This document shows positions 24,575 to 33,312 of a stretch of 64,000 nt of DNA, in pieces (position 1 is the stretch's first letter; every line of letters starts with the position of its first letter). Below the pieces are notes generated by a model. That model worked only from the letters and a program-made list of their open reading frames with translations. It made no database searches and was not told where the DNA came from. The position numbers and the translations under genes were made by a program. The stretch is from Isoptericola cucumis (GTDB lineage: Bacteria > Actinomycetota > Actinomycetes > Actinomycetales > Cellulomonadaceae), in assembly GCF_014635665.1 (NCBI RefSeq), contig NZ_BMDG01000003.1, positions 364,985 through 428,984 on the forward strand, in the 5' to 3' direction.

Positions 24575-26536
24575 GTGGCGGGGTTGATCAAACGTGATGA
24601 CGTGGAGGCGGTGCGCGACCGCGCACGGATCGACGAGATCGTCTCGGCGCACGTGACGCTCAAGCCCGCCGGGGTCGGGTCGCTCAAGGGGCTGTGCCCG
24701 TTCCACGACGAGCGCACGCCGTCGTTCCACGTGCGCCCCGGGGTGGGCCGCTGGCACTGCTTCGGCTGCGGCGAGGGCGGCGACGTCATCTCCTTCGTGC
24801 AGAAGATCGACGGCATGGCCTTCGCCGAGGCGGTCGAGTACCTGGCCGACCGGGTGGGCGTCCAGCTGCGCTACGAGGACTCGCGCACGGGCACCGCGTC
24901 GGGCCCGGCCCGCCGCGAGGAGCCGGGCCGGCGGCAGCGGCTGCTCGAGGCGCACCGGGTCGCCGCGGAGTTCTACGCGGAACAGCTGTTCGCCCCCGGG
25001 GCCCAGGCGGCGCGCGCCTTCCTCGCCGAGCGGAGCTTCGACCGCGCCGACGCGGAGACGTTCGGCGTCGGGTACGCGCCCACCGGGTGGGACGCCCTGC
25101 TGCGGCACCTGCGCGGTCGCGGCTTCACCGAGCCGGAGCTGGTCGCCTCGGGCATGGTCAGCCAGGGGCAGCGCGGGGTCTACGACCGCTTCCGGGGGCG
25201 GCTCGTGTGGCCGATCCGTGACGCGACCGGCGCCGTCATCGGCTTCGGGGCGCGCCGTCTCTACGACGAGGACCAGGGGCCCAAGTACCTCAACACCCCC
25301 GAGACCACGCTGTACAAGAAGTCGCACGTGCTCTACGGCATCGACCTCGCCAAGCGCGCCATCGCGCAGTCCAAGCGCGTGGTCATCGTCGAGGGGTACA
25401 CGGACGTCATGGCGGCGCACCTGTCCGGGGTCGACACCGCGGTGGCCACGTGCGGCACCGCGTTCGGCGGCGACCACGCGAAGGTGGTGCGCCGCCTCCT
25501 CGGCGACACGACGGCCGGCGGCGGGCTCCAGCTCGCGTCGGGCGCGTCGCTGGGCGGCGAGGTCGTGTTCACGTTCGACGGCGACGCGGCCGGCCAGAAG
25601 GCGGCGGTGCGGGCGTTCGGCGAGGACCAGCGGTTCCACGCCCAGACGTTCGTCGCCGTGGAGCCGAGCGGCATGGACCCCTGCGACCTGCGCATGGCGC
25701 GCGGGCCGGAGGCGGTGCGGGCCCTGGTGGACGCCCGGGTGCCGCTCTTCGAGTTCGTCATCCGCACCACGCTGGACCAGTTCGACCTCGACACCGTCGA
25801 GGGGCGCATCGGTGCGCTGCGCACGGCCGCGCCGCTGGTCGCCGGCATCCGCGACCGGTCGATGCAGCTCGGGTACGCGCGCAACCTGGCCGGCTGGATC
25901 GGCATCGACACCGAGGAGGTGCGGAGGGAGGTCGGGCGTGCGGCCTCGACGCCCACGCGCGCCGCCCGCCCGGACGACCGGCCCGCCCGCCGGCGGGACG
26001 CCGACGCCACGGACGCGGCCGGTGGCGCGCCGGCGGTCCCGGTGCTCGCCGCCCCCGACCCGCGCGACCCGGTCGCGCGGCTGGAGCGGCAGGCGCTGAT
26101 CGTCGTGCTGCAGTACCCGCAGCACGTGCCGGCGGCCTTCGACGACCTCGGCGAGGACGCCTTCGGGGTGCCCGCGTGGCGCGCCGTGCACGCCGCGGTG
26201 CGTGCGGCCGGCGGTGCCGGGACGGGGCGCACGCTGGGTGGCGGACGGTGGGTGGAGTCGGTCGTCGAGCAGGCGCCCGAGGCGGTGGCTCCGCTCGTCA
26301 CCGAGCTGGCGGTGGCGCCGGTGCCCGAGGACCGCGAGAACGTCATCGGCACCTATGTCACGGGCATCGTGCACGCCGTGCTGGACCTGGGCCTCACCCG
26401 GCGGCGCGCGGACGCGATGAGCCGCCTGAAGCGCATCGGGGCCGACCCGGACGCCGACGCCGCCGAGCTCGCCCGGCTGCAGCAGGAGCTGCTGGCCATC
26501 GAGGCCGAGCGCCGGTCGCTGCGCGAGAGCGCGTAG
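24575..26536 (+). CDS. dnaG: DNA primase
   Basis: 653 residues. CHC2 zinc finger with Cys41, His44, Cys62, Cys65 ('LCPFHDERTPS', 'WHCFGCGEGGD'); catalytic core with 'FGARRLYDEDQGPKYLNTPE'; Toprim 'RVVIVEGYTDVMAAH' and 'VVFTFDGDAAGQKA'. The C-terminal ~180 residues form the helicase-interacting region after an Arg/Asp/Ala-rich linker (~residues 460-500). It synthesises RNA primers at the replication fork. GTG start supported by the -10 hexamer 7 nt upstream and by the conserved 'AGLIKRDDVEAVRDRARIDE' N-terminus. Confidence 0.96.
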   Translation: MAGLIKRDDVEAVRDRARIDEIVSAHVTLKPAGVGSLKGLCPFHDERTPSFHVRPGVGRWHCFGCGEGGDVISFVQKIDGMAFAEAVEYLADRVGVQLRYEDSRTGTASGPARREEPGRRQRLLEAHRVAAEFYAEQLFAPGAQAARAFLAERSFDRADAETFGVGYAPTGWDALLRHLRGRGFTEPELVASGMVSQGQRGVYDRFRGRLVWPIRDATGAVIGFGARRLYDEDQGPKYLNTPETTLYKKSHVLYGIDLAKRAIAQSKRVVIVEGYTDVMAAHLSGVDTAVATCGTAFGGDHAKVVRRLLGDTTAGGGLQLASGASLGGEVVFTFDGDAAGQKAAVRAFGEDQRFHAQTFVAVEPSGMDPCDLRMARGPEAVRALVDARVPLFEFVIRTTLDQFDLDTVEGRIGALRTAAPLVAGIRDRSMQLGYARNLAGWIGIDTEEVRREVGRAASTPTRAARPDDRPARRRDADATDAAGGAPAVPVLAAPDPRDPVARLERQALIVVLQYPQHVPAAFDDLGEDAFGVPAWRAVHAAVRAAGGAGTGRTLGGGRWVESVVEQAPEAVAPLVTELAVAPVPEDRENVIGTYVTGIVHAVLDLGLTRRRADAMSRLKRIGADPDADAAELARLQQELLAIEAERRSLRESA

Positions 26537-26546
26537 CGGGCCGAGC

Positions 26547-26574
26547 GCGCCGGCCCGGGTCCCGGCTCCGGCGC
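26547..26574. terminator. Possible weak hairpin between convergent dnaG and deaminase genes
   Basis: GCGCCGG-N14-CCGGCGC, 7-bp stem with a long loop and no T-tract, in the 50-nt convergent gap. Confidence 0.3.
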
Positions 26575-26586
26575 CGGCCCCCGGCG

Positions 26587-27087
26587 TCAGGCGCCGGCGA
26601 CCCCGTGCAGGCGCGCGTGCAGCGCCCTGACCTCGTGCTCCAGCTCGGGCGCCGGCCCGCGGACGGCGACGCCGGGGGCGACGGCCTGGACGGGCAGCGG
26701 CGCGACGGGTCCGGGCGCGACGCCCCACTCCCGCAGCCAGCCGGTGAGCTGGGCGGTGCTGGCCGCGTACACGATGGTGCCGAGCCCGACCCAGGCGTGC
26801 GCCGCGCTGCACATCGGGCAGTGCTCGCCGGAGGTGTACACGACGGCGTCGCGGCGCTCGGCCGGGGTGAGGTGCGCCGCCGCCCAGCGCGCGATCTCGA
26901 GCTCGGGGTGCCGGGTGTCGTCGCCGCCCGCGACCCGGTTGCGGTCCGTGAACCGGACGGTGCCCTGGGCGTCGACGAGGAGGGAGCCGAACGGCTCGTC
27001 GCCGGCCTCGAGCCCCTCGCGCGCCAGCTCGACGCAGCGGCGCAGCTGGGTCAGGTCGTCGGGGGTCACGGTGCTGATGTCGTTCAC
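26587..27087 (-). CDS. Nucleoside/guanine deaminase-like protein (CDA superfamily)
   Basis: 166 residues with the zinc-deaminase signature: His60-x-Glu62 in 'TRHPELEIARW' and Cys90-x2-Cys93 in 'SGEHCPMCSAAHAWVG'. In most tRNA-adenosine or guanine deaminases these are HAE and PCxxC; here they are HPE and HCxxC, a variant subgroup. It probably deaminates a free purine or cytosine derivative. GGAGGAT precedes the GTG start. The neighbouring TetR gene ends 5 nt upstream, so the two may be co-transcribed. Confidence 0.85.
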   Translation of the reverse strand: MNDISTVTPDDLTQLRRCVELAREGLEAGDEPFGSLLVDAQGTVRFTDRNRVAGGDDTRHPELEIARWAAAHLTPAERRDAVVYTSGEHCPMCSAAHAWVGLGTIVYAASTAQLTGWLREWGVAPGPVAPLPVQAVAPGVAVRGPAPELEHEVRALHARLHGVAGA

Positions 27088-27091
27088 GGGG

Positions 27092-27706
27092 TCATCCTCC
27101 GGTGCGGGGTGGGGGAGCGGCGAGCGCGCCGTGCACGATCGCGCCGGCGAGCCGCCTCGTGGTGGCCTCGTCGACGGGGACGGAGCCCGTGACGAGCGTG
27201 AGCAGCGCGCCGCCGTACAGGACGACCAGGGTCGGCACGGCGCCCGGGTCGACGTCGAGCCCGGTGTCGGCGTGCATGAGCGCCGTGAGCTCGGAGGCCT
27301 GCGTCGCCAGGCCCGACAGCGCGGCGGCGAGGGCCGGGCGGCGGCGAGCCTCGAGCTGGAGCTCCGCGATCGCGAGGTAGCGCTCCCGCTGCCGGGTGGC
27401 GGCGTCGTGCAGCGACGCCGCCAGGAGGTCGGTCATGAGGTCGAGGGTCGCCCTGGCGTCGGCGGCCGGCGGGACCGCGCGCTCGGTCGCCTCACGCGCG
27501 TCGGCGAGGTGCAGCTCCACGATGCGGGTGGCGGCGGCGACGAGCAGCGCCTCGCGGCTGCGGAAGTAGTTGGCGGCCGTGCCGGGCGGGAGGCCGGCGG
27601 CCCGCTCGACCGACCGGTGCGTGAGCCCGTGCACGCCCTCGTCGGCCAGCATCGCGATCGCCGCGTCGGTGAGGTCGCGTCGGCGTTCGGGGTTGGTCCG
27701 GGGCAC
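27092..27706 (-). CDS. TetR-family repressor
   Basis: 204 residues. N-terminal HTH: 'RRDLTDAAIAMLADEGVHGL', 'THRSVERAAGLPPGTAANYF', 'RSREALL'. The C-terminal ligand domain is of TetR_C type. It is divergent from an FAD monooxygenase, and a 30-bp palindrome lies in the 72-nt gap, so autoregulation plus control of the monooxygenase is the likely arrangement. Start GTG 27706. Confidence 0.9.
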   Translation of the reverse strand: MPRTNPERRRDLTDAAIAMLADEGVHGLTHRSVERAAGLPPGTAANYFRSREALLVAAATRIVELHLADAREATERAVPPAADARATLDLMTDLLAASLHDAATRQRERYLAIAELQLEARRRPALAAALSGLATQASELTALMHADTGLDVDPGAVPTLVVLYGGALLTLVTGSVPVDEATTRRLAGAIVHGALAAPPPRTGG

Positions 27707-27724
27707 GCGGTCAGTATGGCAAGA

Positions 27725-27754
27725 TGAATAGCACTACGCACGTAGTGGTATTCA
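27725..27754. promoter_or_regulatory. 30-bp palindrome, TetR operator
   Basis: TGAATA-s-CACTACG-N2-CGTAGTG-s-TATTCA: both arms match except one pair (G/G) and the central two bases. It is A+T-rich against the 75% G+C background. It sits between the divergent TetR and monooxygenase starts. Confidence 0.8.
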
Positions 27755-27778
27755 GGACTCGGCTCACGGAGGCACGGC

Positions 27779-28975
27779 ATGGCACCCACGGCGGTCGTGG
27801 TCGGCGGAGGGATCGCGGGGCTGGCGTCCGCGATCGCCCTCGCGTCGGCCGGATGGCGCACCACGACGCTCGAGCGGGCGCGCGAGCTGGGCGAGGTCGG
27901 CGCCGGCGTCGCCCTCACGGCGAACGCCGTCGCGGCGCTGCACGGCCTCGGCCTGGATGAGGAGGCCGTCGCGCGCCTCGGGCCGCCGACGTGGGCGACG
28001 GGCACCTGGGACAGCCACGGGAGGCCGCTGCTGCGGCTGCCCGACGACCCCGGCGCCGGTGCCGCGACCGCCCTGCGGGGCGTGCACCGCGCGCGCCTGC
28101 ACGGGGCGCTGCTGTCCCGGGCGCGCGAGCTCGGCGTCGAGGTCGTGACCAGCGCACGGGTGGCGTCGGTCGACCCCGGGGCGCCGGGCGGGGCCCCGGC
28201 GGTCGTGCGGCACTCCGGCGGGGCCGGGGGAGACGTGGCGCGCGAGGCCGACCTGGTCGTCGGGGCGGACGGCGTGCGCAGCGCGGTGCGTGCCGCGCTG
28301 TTCCCGCAGGCCCGCCTCGCCTACTCCGGCTACTCGAGCTGGCGCGCCGTCCTGCCCGTCGAGGCCGCGCACCCGGGTCTGCTGCAGTTCTGGGGGCCGC
28401 ACGCCGAGTTCGGGATCATGCCGGTCGGCGCCGAGGCGACGTACTGGTACGGGTACGTGCGGATGCCCGAGGGCACCGTGCTCGGCGGGCCCGGCGCGGA
28501 GCTCGCCGCCGCGCGGGAGCGGTTCGCCGGCTGGGCCCCGCAGGTCCAGGAGGTCCTCGCGGCCACCCCGGCCGAGGCCGTGCTGCGTCACGACGTGCAC
28601 CACCTGCCGGGCGGGCTGCCCCGCTACGTCCGGGGGCGGGCGGTCATGGTCGGCGACGCGGCGCACGCCACGCTCCCGACGATGGGGCAGGGGGCGGCGA
28701 CGGCGCTGGAGGACGGCGTCTGCGTCGGCCGGGTCGTCGCGGCCGGCGTCGGCGCGGGCGCCGCCCTGGACGAGGCGCTCGCGGCGTTCGACGCCGCGCG
28801 CCGGCCCCGGTGCCGCGCGCTGGCGCGCGCCTCGGTGGCCTCGGGCCGGTTCGGCTCGCACCTGGGGCCGCGGTGGCAGGGGCTGCGCAACGCGCTCATG
28901 CGCCTGGCGCCGGCCGCCGCCGTCGCGCGCGGTGCCGACCCGGTGATGGGCTGGCGGCCGCCGGCGCTCCCCTGA
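27779..28975 (+). CDS. FAD-dependent monooxygenase (PHBH/salicylate hydroxylase-like)
   Basis: 398 residues of the class A flavoprotein hydroxylase family. FAD-binding 'VVGGGIAGLASAIALASAGW' at residues 6-25, DG motif 'LVVGADGVRSAVRAALF', and GD motif 'VMVGDAAHATLPTMGQGAAT' are present. It uses NADH/NADPH and O2 to hydroxylate an aromatic or polycyclic substrate; the substrate is unknown. It is controlled by the divergent TetR, which may sense the same compound. The MFS exporter downstream on the opposite strand could act on related compounds. Confidence 0.9.
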   Translation: MAPTAVVVGGGIAGLASAIALASAGWRTTTLERARELGEVGAGVALTANAVAALHGLGLDEEAVARLGPPTWATGTWDSHGRPLLRLPDDPGAGAATALRGVHRARLHGALLSRARELGVEVVTSARVASVDPGAPGGAPAVVRHSGGAGGDVAREADLVVGADGVRSAVRAALFPQARLAYSGYSSWRAVLPVEAAHPGLLQFWGPHAEFGIMPVGAEATYWYGYVRMPEGTVLGGPGAELAAARERFAGWAPQVQEVLAATPAEAVLRHDVHHLPGGLPRYVRGRAVMVGDAAHATLPTMGQGAATALEDGVCVGRVVAAGVGAGAALDEALAAFDAARRPRCRALARASVASGRFGSHLGPRWQGLRNALMRLAPAAAVARGADPVMGWRPPALP

Positions 28976-28984
28976 GGGGCGGCG

Positions 28985-30442
28985 TCAGGCCGCGGCCCGC
29001 GCCGCCGTCTGCTCGGCGCGACGGCGCTGGGCGTCCCGGCGGTCCCGGGGCATGAGCGACGTGAGCACGACGAGCGCGACCGCCACGCCGACGAGCAGCA
29101 CGAACACCAGGTGGACCGCCGCCATGAGGCCGGGGCCGACGGGGGTGCCGTCCGGGCCGAGCGTCGTGCGGGCGTTGACGATCGCGCCGCACACGGCGAC
29201 GCCGACGGCCGACCCGAGCGAGCGCGCGAACATGTTCGTCCCGGTCACCGCGCCGCGCTCGGTGAACGACGCCTGCGACTGCGCGGCGATAAGCGTCGGG
29301 ACCGAGGTGAGCCCCATCCCGGCGCCGATGACGAAGCACGCACCGGCGACGGCGACGACCGACGACTGCGCGTCCAGGAGCAGCGTGAGCGCCGTCCCGA
29401 CGAGGGCGAGGCCCGCTCCGACGACCGACGTGAGCCGGAAGCCGACCCGCAGGTACAGGTGGCCGGCGTTCGAGGACGACAGCGGCCAGCCGACGGTCAT
29501 GGCCGCGAGCGCGAACCCTGCGACGAGCGGTCCGGTGCCGAGCACGCCCTGCGCGTAGATCGGCACGTACGTGGACAGCCCGAGCACGACGACCCCCACC
29601 AGCAGCGAGACCGCCGTGGAGACCCCGACCACGCGGCGTCGCAGGATGGCGAGGTCGACGATCGGGTGCCGCGAGCGCCGCCCGTACAGCACGAACGTCG
29701 CGAGCAGCAGCGCGGCGACGGCGAAGATCGCGATCGACGGGGGCGAGCCCCACGCCCACCGGGTGCCGCCCTCGAGCAGGCCCAGCAGCAGGAGGGTGCT
29801 CCCGCCCGCGAGCAGCGCCGCGCCGAGGTAGTCGATGGGCTCGCGCGCACCCTCGCGCGACGGCTCGTGGTAGCGGCGGGCCAGCATCCAGGCCGCCAGG
29901 GCGCAGAGCGGCACGTTGACGAGGAAGATCCACCGCCAGCTGGTGAACTCGGAGAACACGCCGCCGAGGGTCGGGCCGACGACGGCGGAGATCGCCCACA
30001 CGGACGCGAGGTAGCCCTGCGTCTTCGCCCGCTCCTCGATGGTGTAGATGTCGGCCGCGATCGTCATCGAGACGGGCATGACGGCGCCGGCCCCGAGGCC
30101 CTGGAGCACCCGGCCCGCGATGAGGAGCTCCATCGTGGGGGCGACGCCGCACAGCACCGACCCGAGGAAGAACAGGCCGACGCCGGCCAGCATGAGCCGC
30201 TTGCGGCCCAGCACGTCGGCCAGCCGCCCGAAGAGCGGGGTGCTGACCGCCTGGGCGAGCAGGTAGGTGGAGAACAGCCAGGGGAGCTGGTCGAACCCGC
30301 CGAGCTCCCGCGCGATGGTCGCCGACGCGGTGGCGATGATGGTCGCGTCGAGCGCCACGAGCGCCGTCGCGAGCATCAGGGACAGCAGGATCGGGCCGCG
30401 CTCGGAGCGCAGGCCGACGGAGACGACGCTGTTTCGGGGCAC
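28985..30442 (-). CDS. MFS drug-efflux transporter (DHA2/EmrB-QacA type)
   Basis: 485 residues with about 14 hydrophobic segments. Motif A appears as 'GRLADVLGRKRLMLAGVGLF' and antiporter motif C as 'AVVGPTLGGVFSEFTSWRWI'. 'LLSLMLATALVALDATIIAT' (motif D1) marks the 14-TM family. It is probably a proton-coupled exporter of cationic or amphiphilic drugs. GTG start. It ends 10 nt from the FAD monooxygenase in convergent orientation. Confidence 0.9.
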   Translation of the reverse strand: MPRNSVVSVGLRSERGPILLSLMLATALVALDATIIATASATIARELGGFDQLPWLFSTYLLAQAVSTPLFGRLADVLGRKRLMLAGVGLFFLGSVLCGVAPTMELLIAGRVLQGLGAGAVMPVSMTIAADIYTIEERAKTQGYLASVWAISAVVGPTLGGVFSEFTSWRWIFLVNVPLCALAAWMLARRYHEPSREGAREPIDYLGAALLAGGSTLLLLGLLEGGTRWAWGSPPSIAIFAVAALLLATFVLYGRRSRHPIVDLAILRRRVVGVSTAVSLLVGVVVLGLSTYVPIYAQGVLGTGPLVAGFALAAMTVGWPLSSSNAGHLYLRVGFRLTSVVGAGLALVGTALTLLLDAQSSVVAVAGACFVIGAGMGLTSVPTLIAAQSQASFTERGAVTGTNMFARSLGSAVGVAVCGAIVNARTTLGPDGTPVGPGLMAAVHLVFVLLVGVAVALVVLTSLMPRDRRDAQRRRAEQTAARAAA

Positions 30443-30566
30443 GACTAGGACAAGCCCCGGGCGATCGCCGGCTATTCCCGCCCGTGCGGCCGAGAGGGTG
30501 GTCGAGGTGGTGGTCGAAGGGCGCCTGAGGTGCGGCGACGGGTCGAGGCGCGGCCGCGCGGCCGGT

Positions 30567-30572
30567 TAGCCT
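30567..30572 (+). promoter_or_regulatory. -10 element before the DUF6153 gene
   Basis: TAGCCT, 9 nt before ATG 30582. Confidence 0.4.
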
Positions 30573-30581
30573 GGGGCCGTC

Positions 30582-31022
30582 ATGCGTGCCCACCACCCGC
30601 CCCGCCCGCCCGCGTCCACCCGGCGCGGCGTCGTCGGCATGCTGCTCCTTGCGGTGCTGCTGGTCGGCGTGGTCGCGATGCACGCGATGGGCGGCAGCTC
30701 GACCCACCACGGCGGCCCGGCGGCCGTCGTCGGGCACGAGGCTCCCGCGCCGGCGGTGCACAAGGGTGCGGACGTCGCACCGGACACCACCGGTGACGCC
30801 ACCGGTGACGCGGGGCACGGGACGACGACGGACGGCGTCGGCCACGAGGCCGCGACCGCCATGTGCCTCATGGTGCTCGTCGGGCTCCTGGCGCTCGTCG
30901 TCCCGGGGCGTGCCGTGCTCGTCGTCCTCCGCCCGGGACGACACCTCACAGGCCTGGCGGGGCCACCAGTGCGCGGGGCGACACCGCCCGACCTGCACGC
31001 CCTCGGGATCTCCCGGACGTAG
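30582..31022 (+). CDS. DUF6153-like small membrane protein
   Basis: 146 residues with two hydrophobic segments ('GVVGMLLLAVLLVGVVAMHA' and 'AATAMCLMVLVGLLALVV') separated by a His/Gly/Asp/Thr-rich extracytoplasmic loop ('STHHGGP', 'GHEAPAPAVHKG', 'GHGTTTDGVGHE'). This layout matches DUF6153, often found next to DUF305 in actinobacteria. A role in metal, especially copper, handling is possible from the His-rich loop but is not demonstrated. Confidence 0.7.
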   Translation: MRAHHPPRPPASTRRGVVGMLLLAVLLVGVVAMHAMGGSSTHHGGPAAVVGHEAPAPAVHKGADVAPDTTGDATGDAGHGTTTDGVGHEAATAMCLMVLVGLLALVVPGRAVLVVLRPGRHLTGLAGPPVRGATPPDLHALGISRT

Positions 31023-31127
31023 GCGGCTCCCCGCCGCCCGGCTCGCGACGCTCGTCGTAGGCCCGGCGGCGCGTGCGCGCGGACCTCCGCGCCGGACCAC
31101 CGCACTCCACCCGAGAAGGACTCTGTG

Positions 31128-31766
31128 ATGACCAAGCGTTTCGTGCTGCCCGGGCTCGCGCTCGCGGCGACCCTGACCCTGACGGCCTGCTCCGCCGGGC
31201 CCACCGACGACCAGCACGCCGGCGGCCACCCGACCGGCGCGGCGAGCTCGTCCGCCCCCGACGACGCCGAGCGCGACGGCGAACCGTTCAATGCCGCCGA
31301 CCGGGCGTTCGCCCGCGGGATGGTCCCGCACCACGAGCAGGCCGTCGTGATGTCGGACGTCGTGCTGGCCGACGACGGGATCGACCCGCAGGTGCGCGAG
31401 CTCGCGCAGGCGATCAAGGTGGCCCAGCAACCGGAGATCGACCGGCTCACCACCTGGCTGGACGAGTGGGGCGCCGACCCCGCCGGGCCGGACGGCGGCC
31501 ACGGCGGCCACGACGGCATGGACGGGGAGGGCATGAGCGGGATGATGAGCGAGGAGGACCTCGCCGACCTCGAGGCGGCCGACGGCGCCGCGGCGGGCTC
31601 GCTGTTCCTCACCCAGATGATCGAGCACCACGTCGGCGCCGTGGACATGGCCCGCACGGAGCTCGACGACGGCCGCCACCCCGGGGCGCTCGCGATGGCG
31701 GGCGAGATCGTCGAGGTGCAGCAGGCCGAGATCGACCGGATGCGGGAGCTGCTCGAGCGGCAGTGA
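31128..31766 (+). CDS. DUF305-family secreted lipoprotein
   Basis: 212 residues. The signal peptide ends with lipobox 'TLTAC' (Cys21), so it is lipid-anchored outside. The DUF305 core has paired His motifs 'RGMVPHHEQAVVMSD' and 'TQMIEHHVGAVDMA' in a ferritin-like helical fold, with a Met/His-rich loop 'HGGHDGMDGEGMSGMMSEED' between them. The family has been linked to copper binding. ATG follows GAGAAGGAC; the preceding GTG is a less likely start. Probably co-expressed with the DUF6153 gene. Confidence 0.87.
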   Translation: MTKRFVLPGLALAATLTLTACSAGPTDDQHAGGHPTGAASSSAPDDAERDGEPFNAADRAFARGMVPHHEQAVVMSDVVLADDGIDPQVRELAQAIKVAQQPEIDRLTTWLDEWGADPAGPDGGHGGHDGMDGEGMSGMMSEEDLADLEAADGAAAGSLFLTQMIEHHVGAVDMARTELDDGRHPGALAMAGEIVEVQQAEIDRMRELLERQ

Positions 31767-31868
31767 TCCTGGCGGGCGGTGCGCCGGCGACCCGCCGGCG
31801 CACCGTCCGTGCCCCGGTCCGGGAGAGACTGGTCCCCGGCCGAACCGACCCCACGACGAAGGACCTCC

Positions 31869-32834
31869 GTGACGCGACCCGCCCCCGCCCGCCCGCTCTA
31901 CCTCGACTGCGACACCGGCGTCGACGACGCCCTCGCGATCGGTTACCTGCTCGCCTCGCCGGAGGTCGACCTCGTGGGGGTCGGCAGCGTGTGCGGGAAC
32001 GTGGGCGCCGAGCAGGGCGCGGTGAACACGCTGGACCTGCTCGCGCTCGCCGGGCGGCGCGACGTGCCCGTGGCGGTCGGCGCGCCGGAGCCCCTGGCGG
32101 GGGCGTTCCACGGTGGCGCTCCGGGCGTCCACGGGCGCAACGGCGTGGGCGACGTCGAGCTGCCGCCGTCGGGAGCCCGCCCCGCGGCGCAGGACGCGGC
32201 CGAGCTGCTGCTGCGCCTGTCGCACGAGCACGCCGGGCAGCTGCACGTCGTGGCCGTCGGGCCGCTGACCAACCTGGCGCTCGCCCTGCGCGCCGACCCG
32301 ACGCTGCCCGCGAGGGTCCGGGAGGTGACGATCATGGGCGGCGCCGCGCTGCACCCGGGCAACGTGTCGCCCGTCGCGGAGGCGAACATCGCCGTCGACC
32401 CGGAGGCCGCGGCCGCCGTGCTCGCCGCCGACTGGGACGTGACCCTGGTGCCGCTGGACGTGACCATGGAGAACCTGCTGGAGGAGCCCGACCGGGACGC
32501 CCTCCTCGAGGCGGGAACGGACCTCGCGCCCTGGCTCGGTCAGGTCCTGGACCTGTACTTCACGTTCCACGAGGGGACCTTCGGCCGGCGCTGCTCCGCC
32601 CTGCACGACCCGCTCGCCGCGGCGATCGCCGTCGGGGGCGTGACCGCGACCGTCGCGCCGCGCGTGCACGTCGCCGTCGACGACACCCGGGGGCCGGGGC
32701 GCGGGCAGACGCTGTGCGACCTGCGTGGCCTGTACACGGGGCACCCCGACCAGCCGGGCGCCCGGTGCCGGGTCGTGCTGGAGACGGACCGGCCGCTGGC
32801 GCCACACCTGCTCGAGCGGCTGCTCACGCTCTGA
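31869..32834 (+). CDS. Inosine-uridine preferring nucleoside hydrolase
   Basis: 321 residues. The N-terminal calcium site 'LYLDCDTGVDDALAIGYLL' (Asp13, Asp15, Asp19, Asp20) is diagnostic; 'AVGPLTNLALAL', 'VTIMGGAA' and 'HDPLAAAIAV' follow. It hydrolyses the N-glycosidic bond of ribonucleosides for salvage. GTG 31869 has GAAGGACC upstream. Confidence 0.92.
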   Translation: MTRPAPARPLYLDCDTGVDDALAIGYLLASPEVDLVGVGSVCGNVGAEQGAVNTLDLLALAGRRDVPVAVGAPEPLAGAFHGGAPGVHGRNGVGDVELPPSGARPAAQDAAELLLRLSHEHAGQLHVVAVGPLTNLALALRADPTLPARVREVTIMGGAALHPGNVSPVAEANIAVDPEAAAAVLAADWDVTLVPLDVTMENLLEEPDRDALLEAGTDLAPWLGQVLDLYFTFHEGTFGRRCSALHDPLAAAIAVGGVTATVAPRVHVAVDDTRGPGRGQTLCDLRGLYTGHPDQPGARCRVVLETDRPLAPHLLERLLTL

Positions 32835-32837
32835 GGG

Positions 32838-33029
32838 CTACACGCCGCGGTAGTGCCGGGACGTCCTCTGTACCGAGTACGCGGTGGCGGCCAGCAGGCC
32901 GCCCAGGGCGCAGCCGACCGTCCAGCCGGGGGTGCTGTCGTGGCCGAGCCAGGACCCGGCCGCCGTGAGCAGAGCGAACCCCGCGAGCACGTACAGGCCG
33001 AGGGCGACGGTCATCAGGAGAGGTCTCAT
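32838..33029 (-). CDS. Small two-helix membrane protein, unknown function
   Basis: 63 residues: 'LLMTVALGLYVLAGFALLTA' and 'WTVGCALGGLLAATAYSV' are hydrophobic, the rest is polar. ATG 33029 is preferred over an upstream start because GAAGGG lies 8 nt before it. No family is recognised. Confidence 0.55.
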   Translation of the reverse strand: MRPLLMTVALGLYVLAGFALLTAAGSWLGHDSTPGWTVGCALGGLLAATAYSVQRTSRHYRGV

Positions 33030-33140
33030 CGGCACGATCCCTTCTATGAGAATGGGACGGCCGGCGGCGGCGATCGTGACGCGGGGCAACGGGTGAGCAG
33101 CGGGTGATCGCCTGACCCGGCACCGGCTCCCGGTGCACGG

Positions 33141-33178
33141 CGAAGGCCCCTGAACCGTGGGCGGTTCAGGGGCCTTCG
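33141..33178. terminator. Strong bidirectional hairpin
   Basis: 17-bp perfect stem (33141-33157 with 33162-33178) and a TGGG loop. The stem ends with GAAGG/CCTTC. It lies just downstream of the tRNA-Asn gene on the reverse strand. Confidence 0.8.
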
Positions 33179-33187
33179 TGGGTGTGG

Positions 33188-33260
<73 letters not shown>

Positions 33261-33312
33261 TCGCGTGGTTGTCAGGCGCGACGCCGTCGAACCGGAAAGA
33301 ACAATACCAGGC

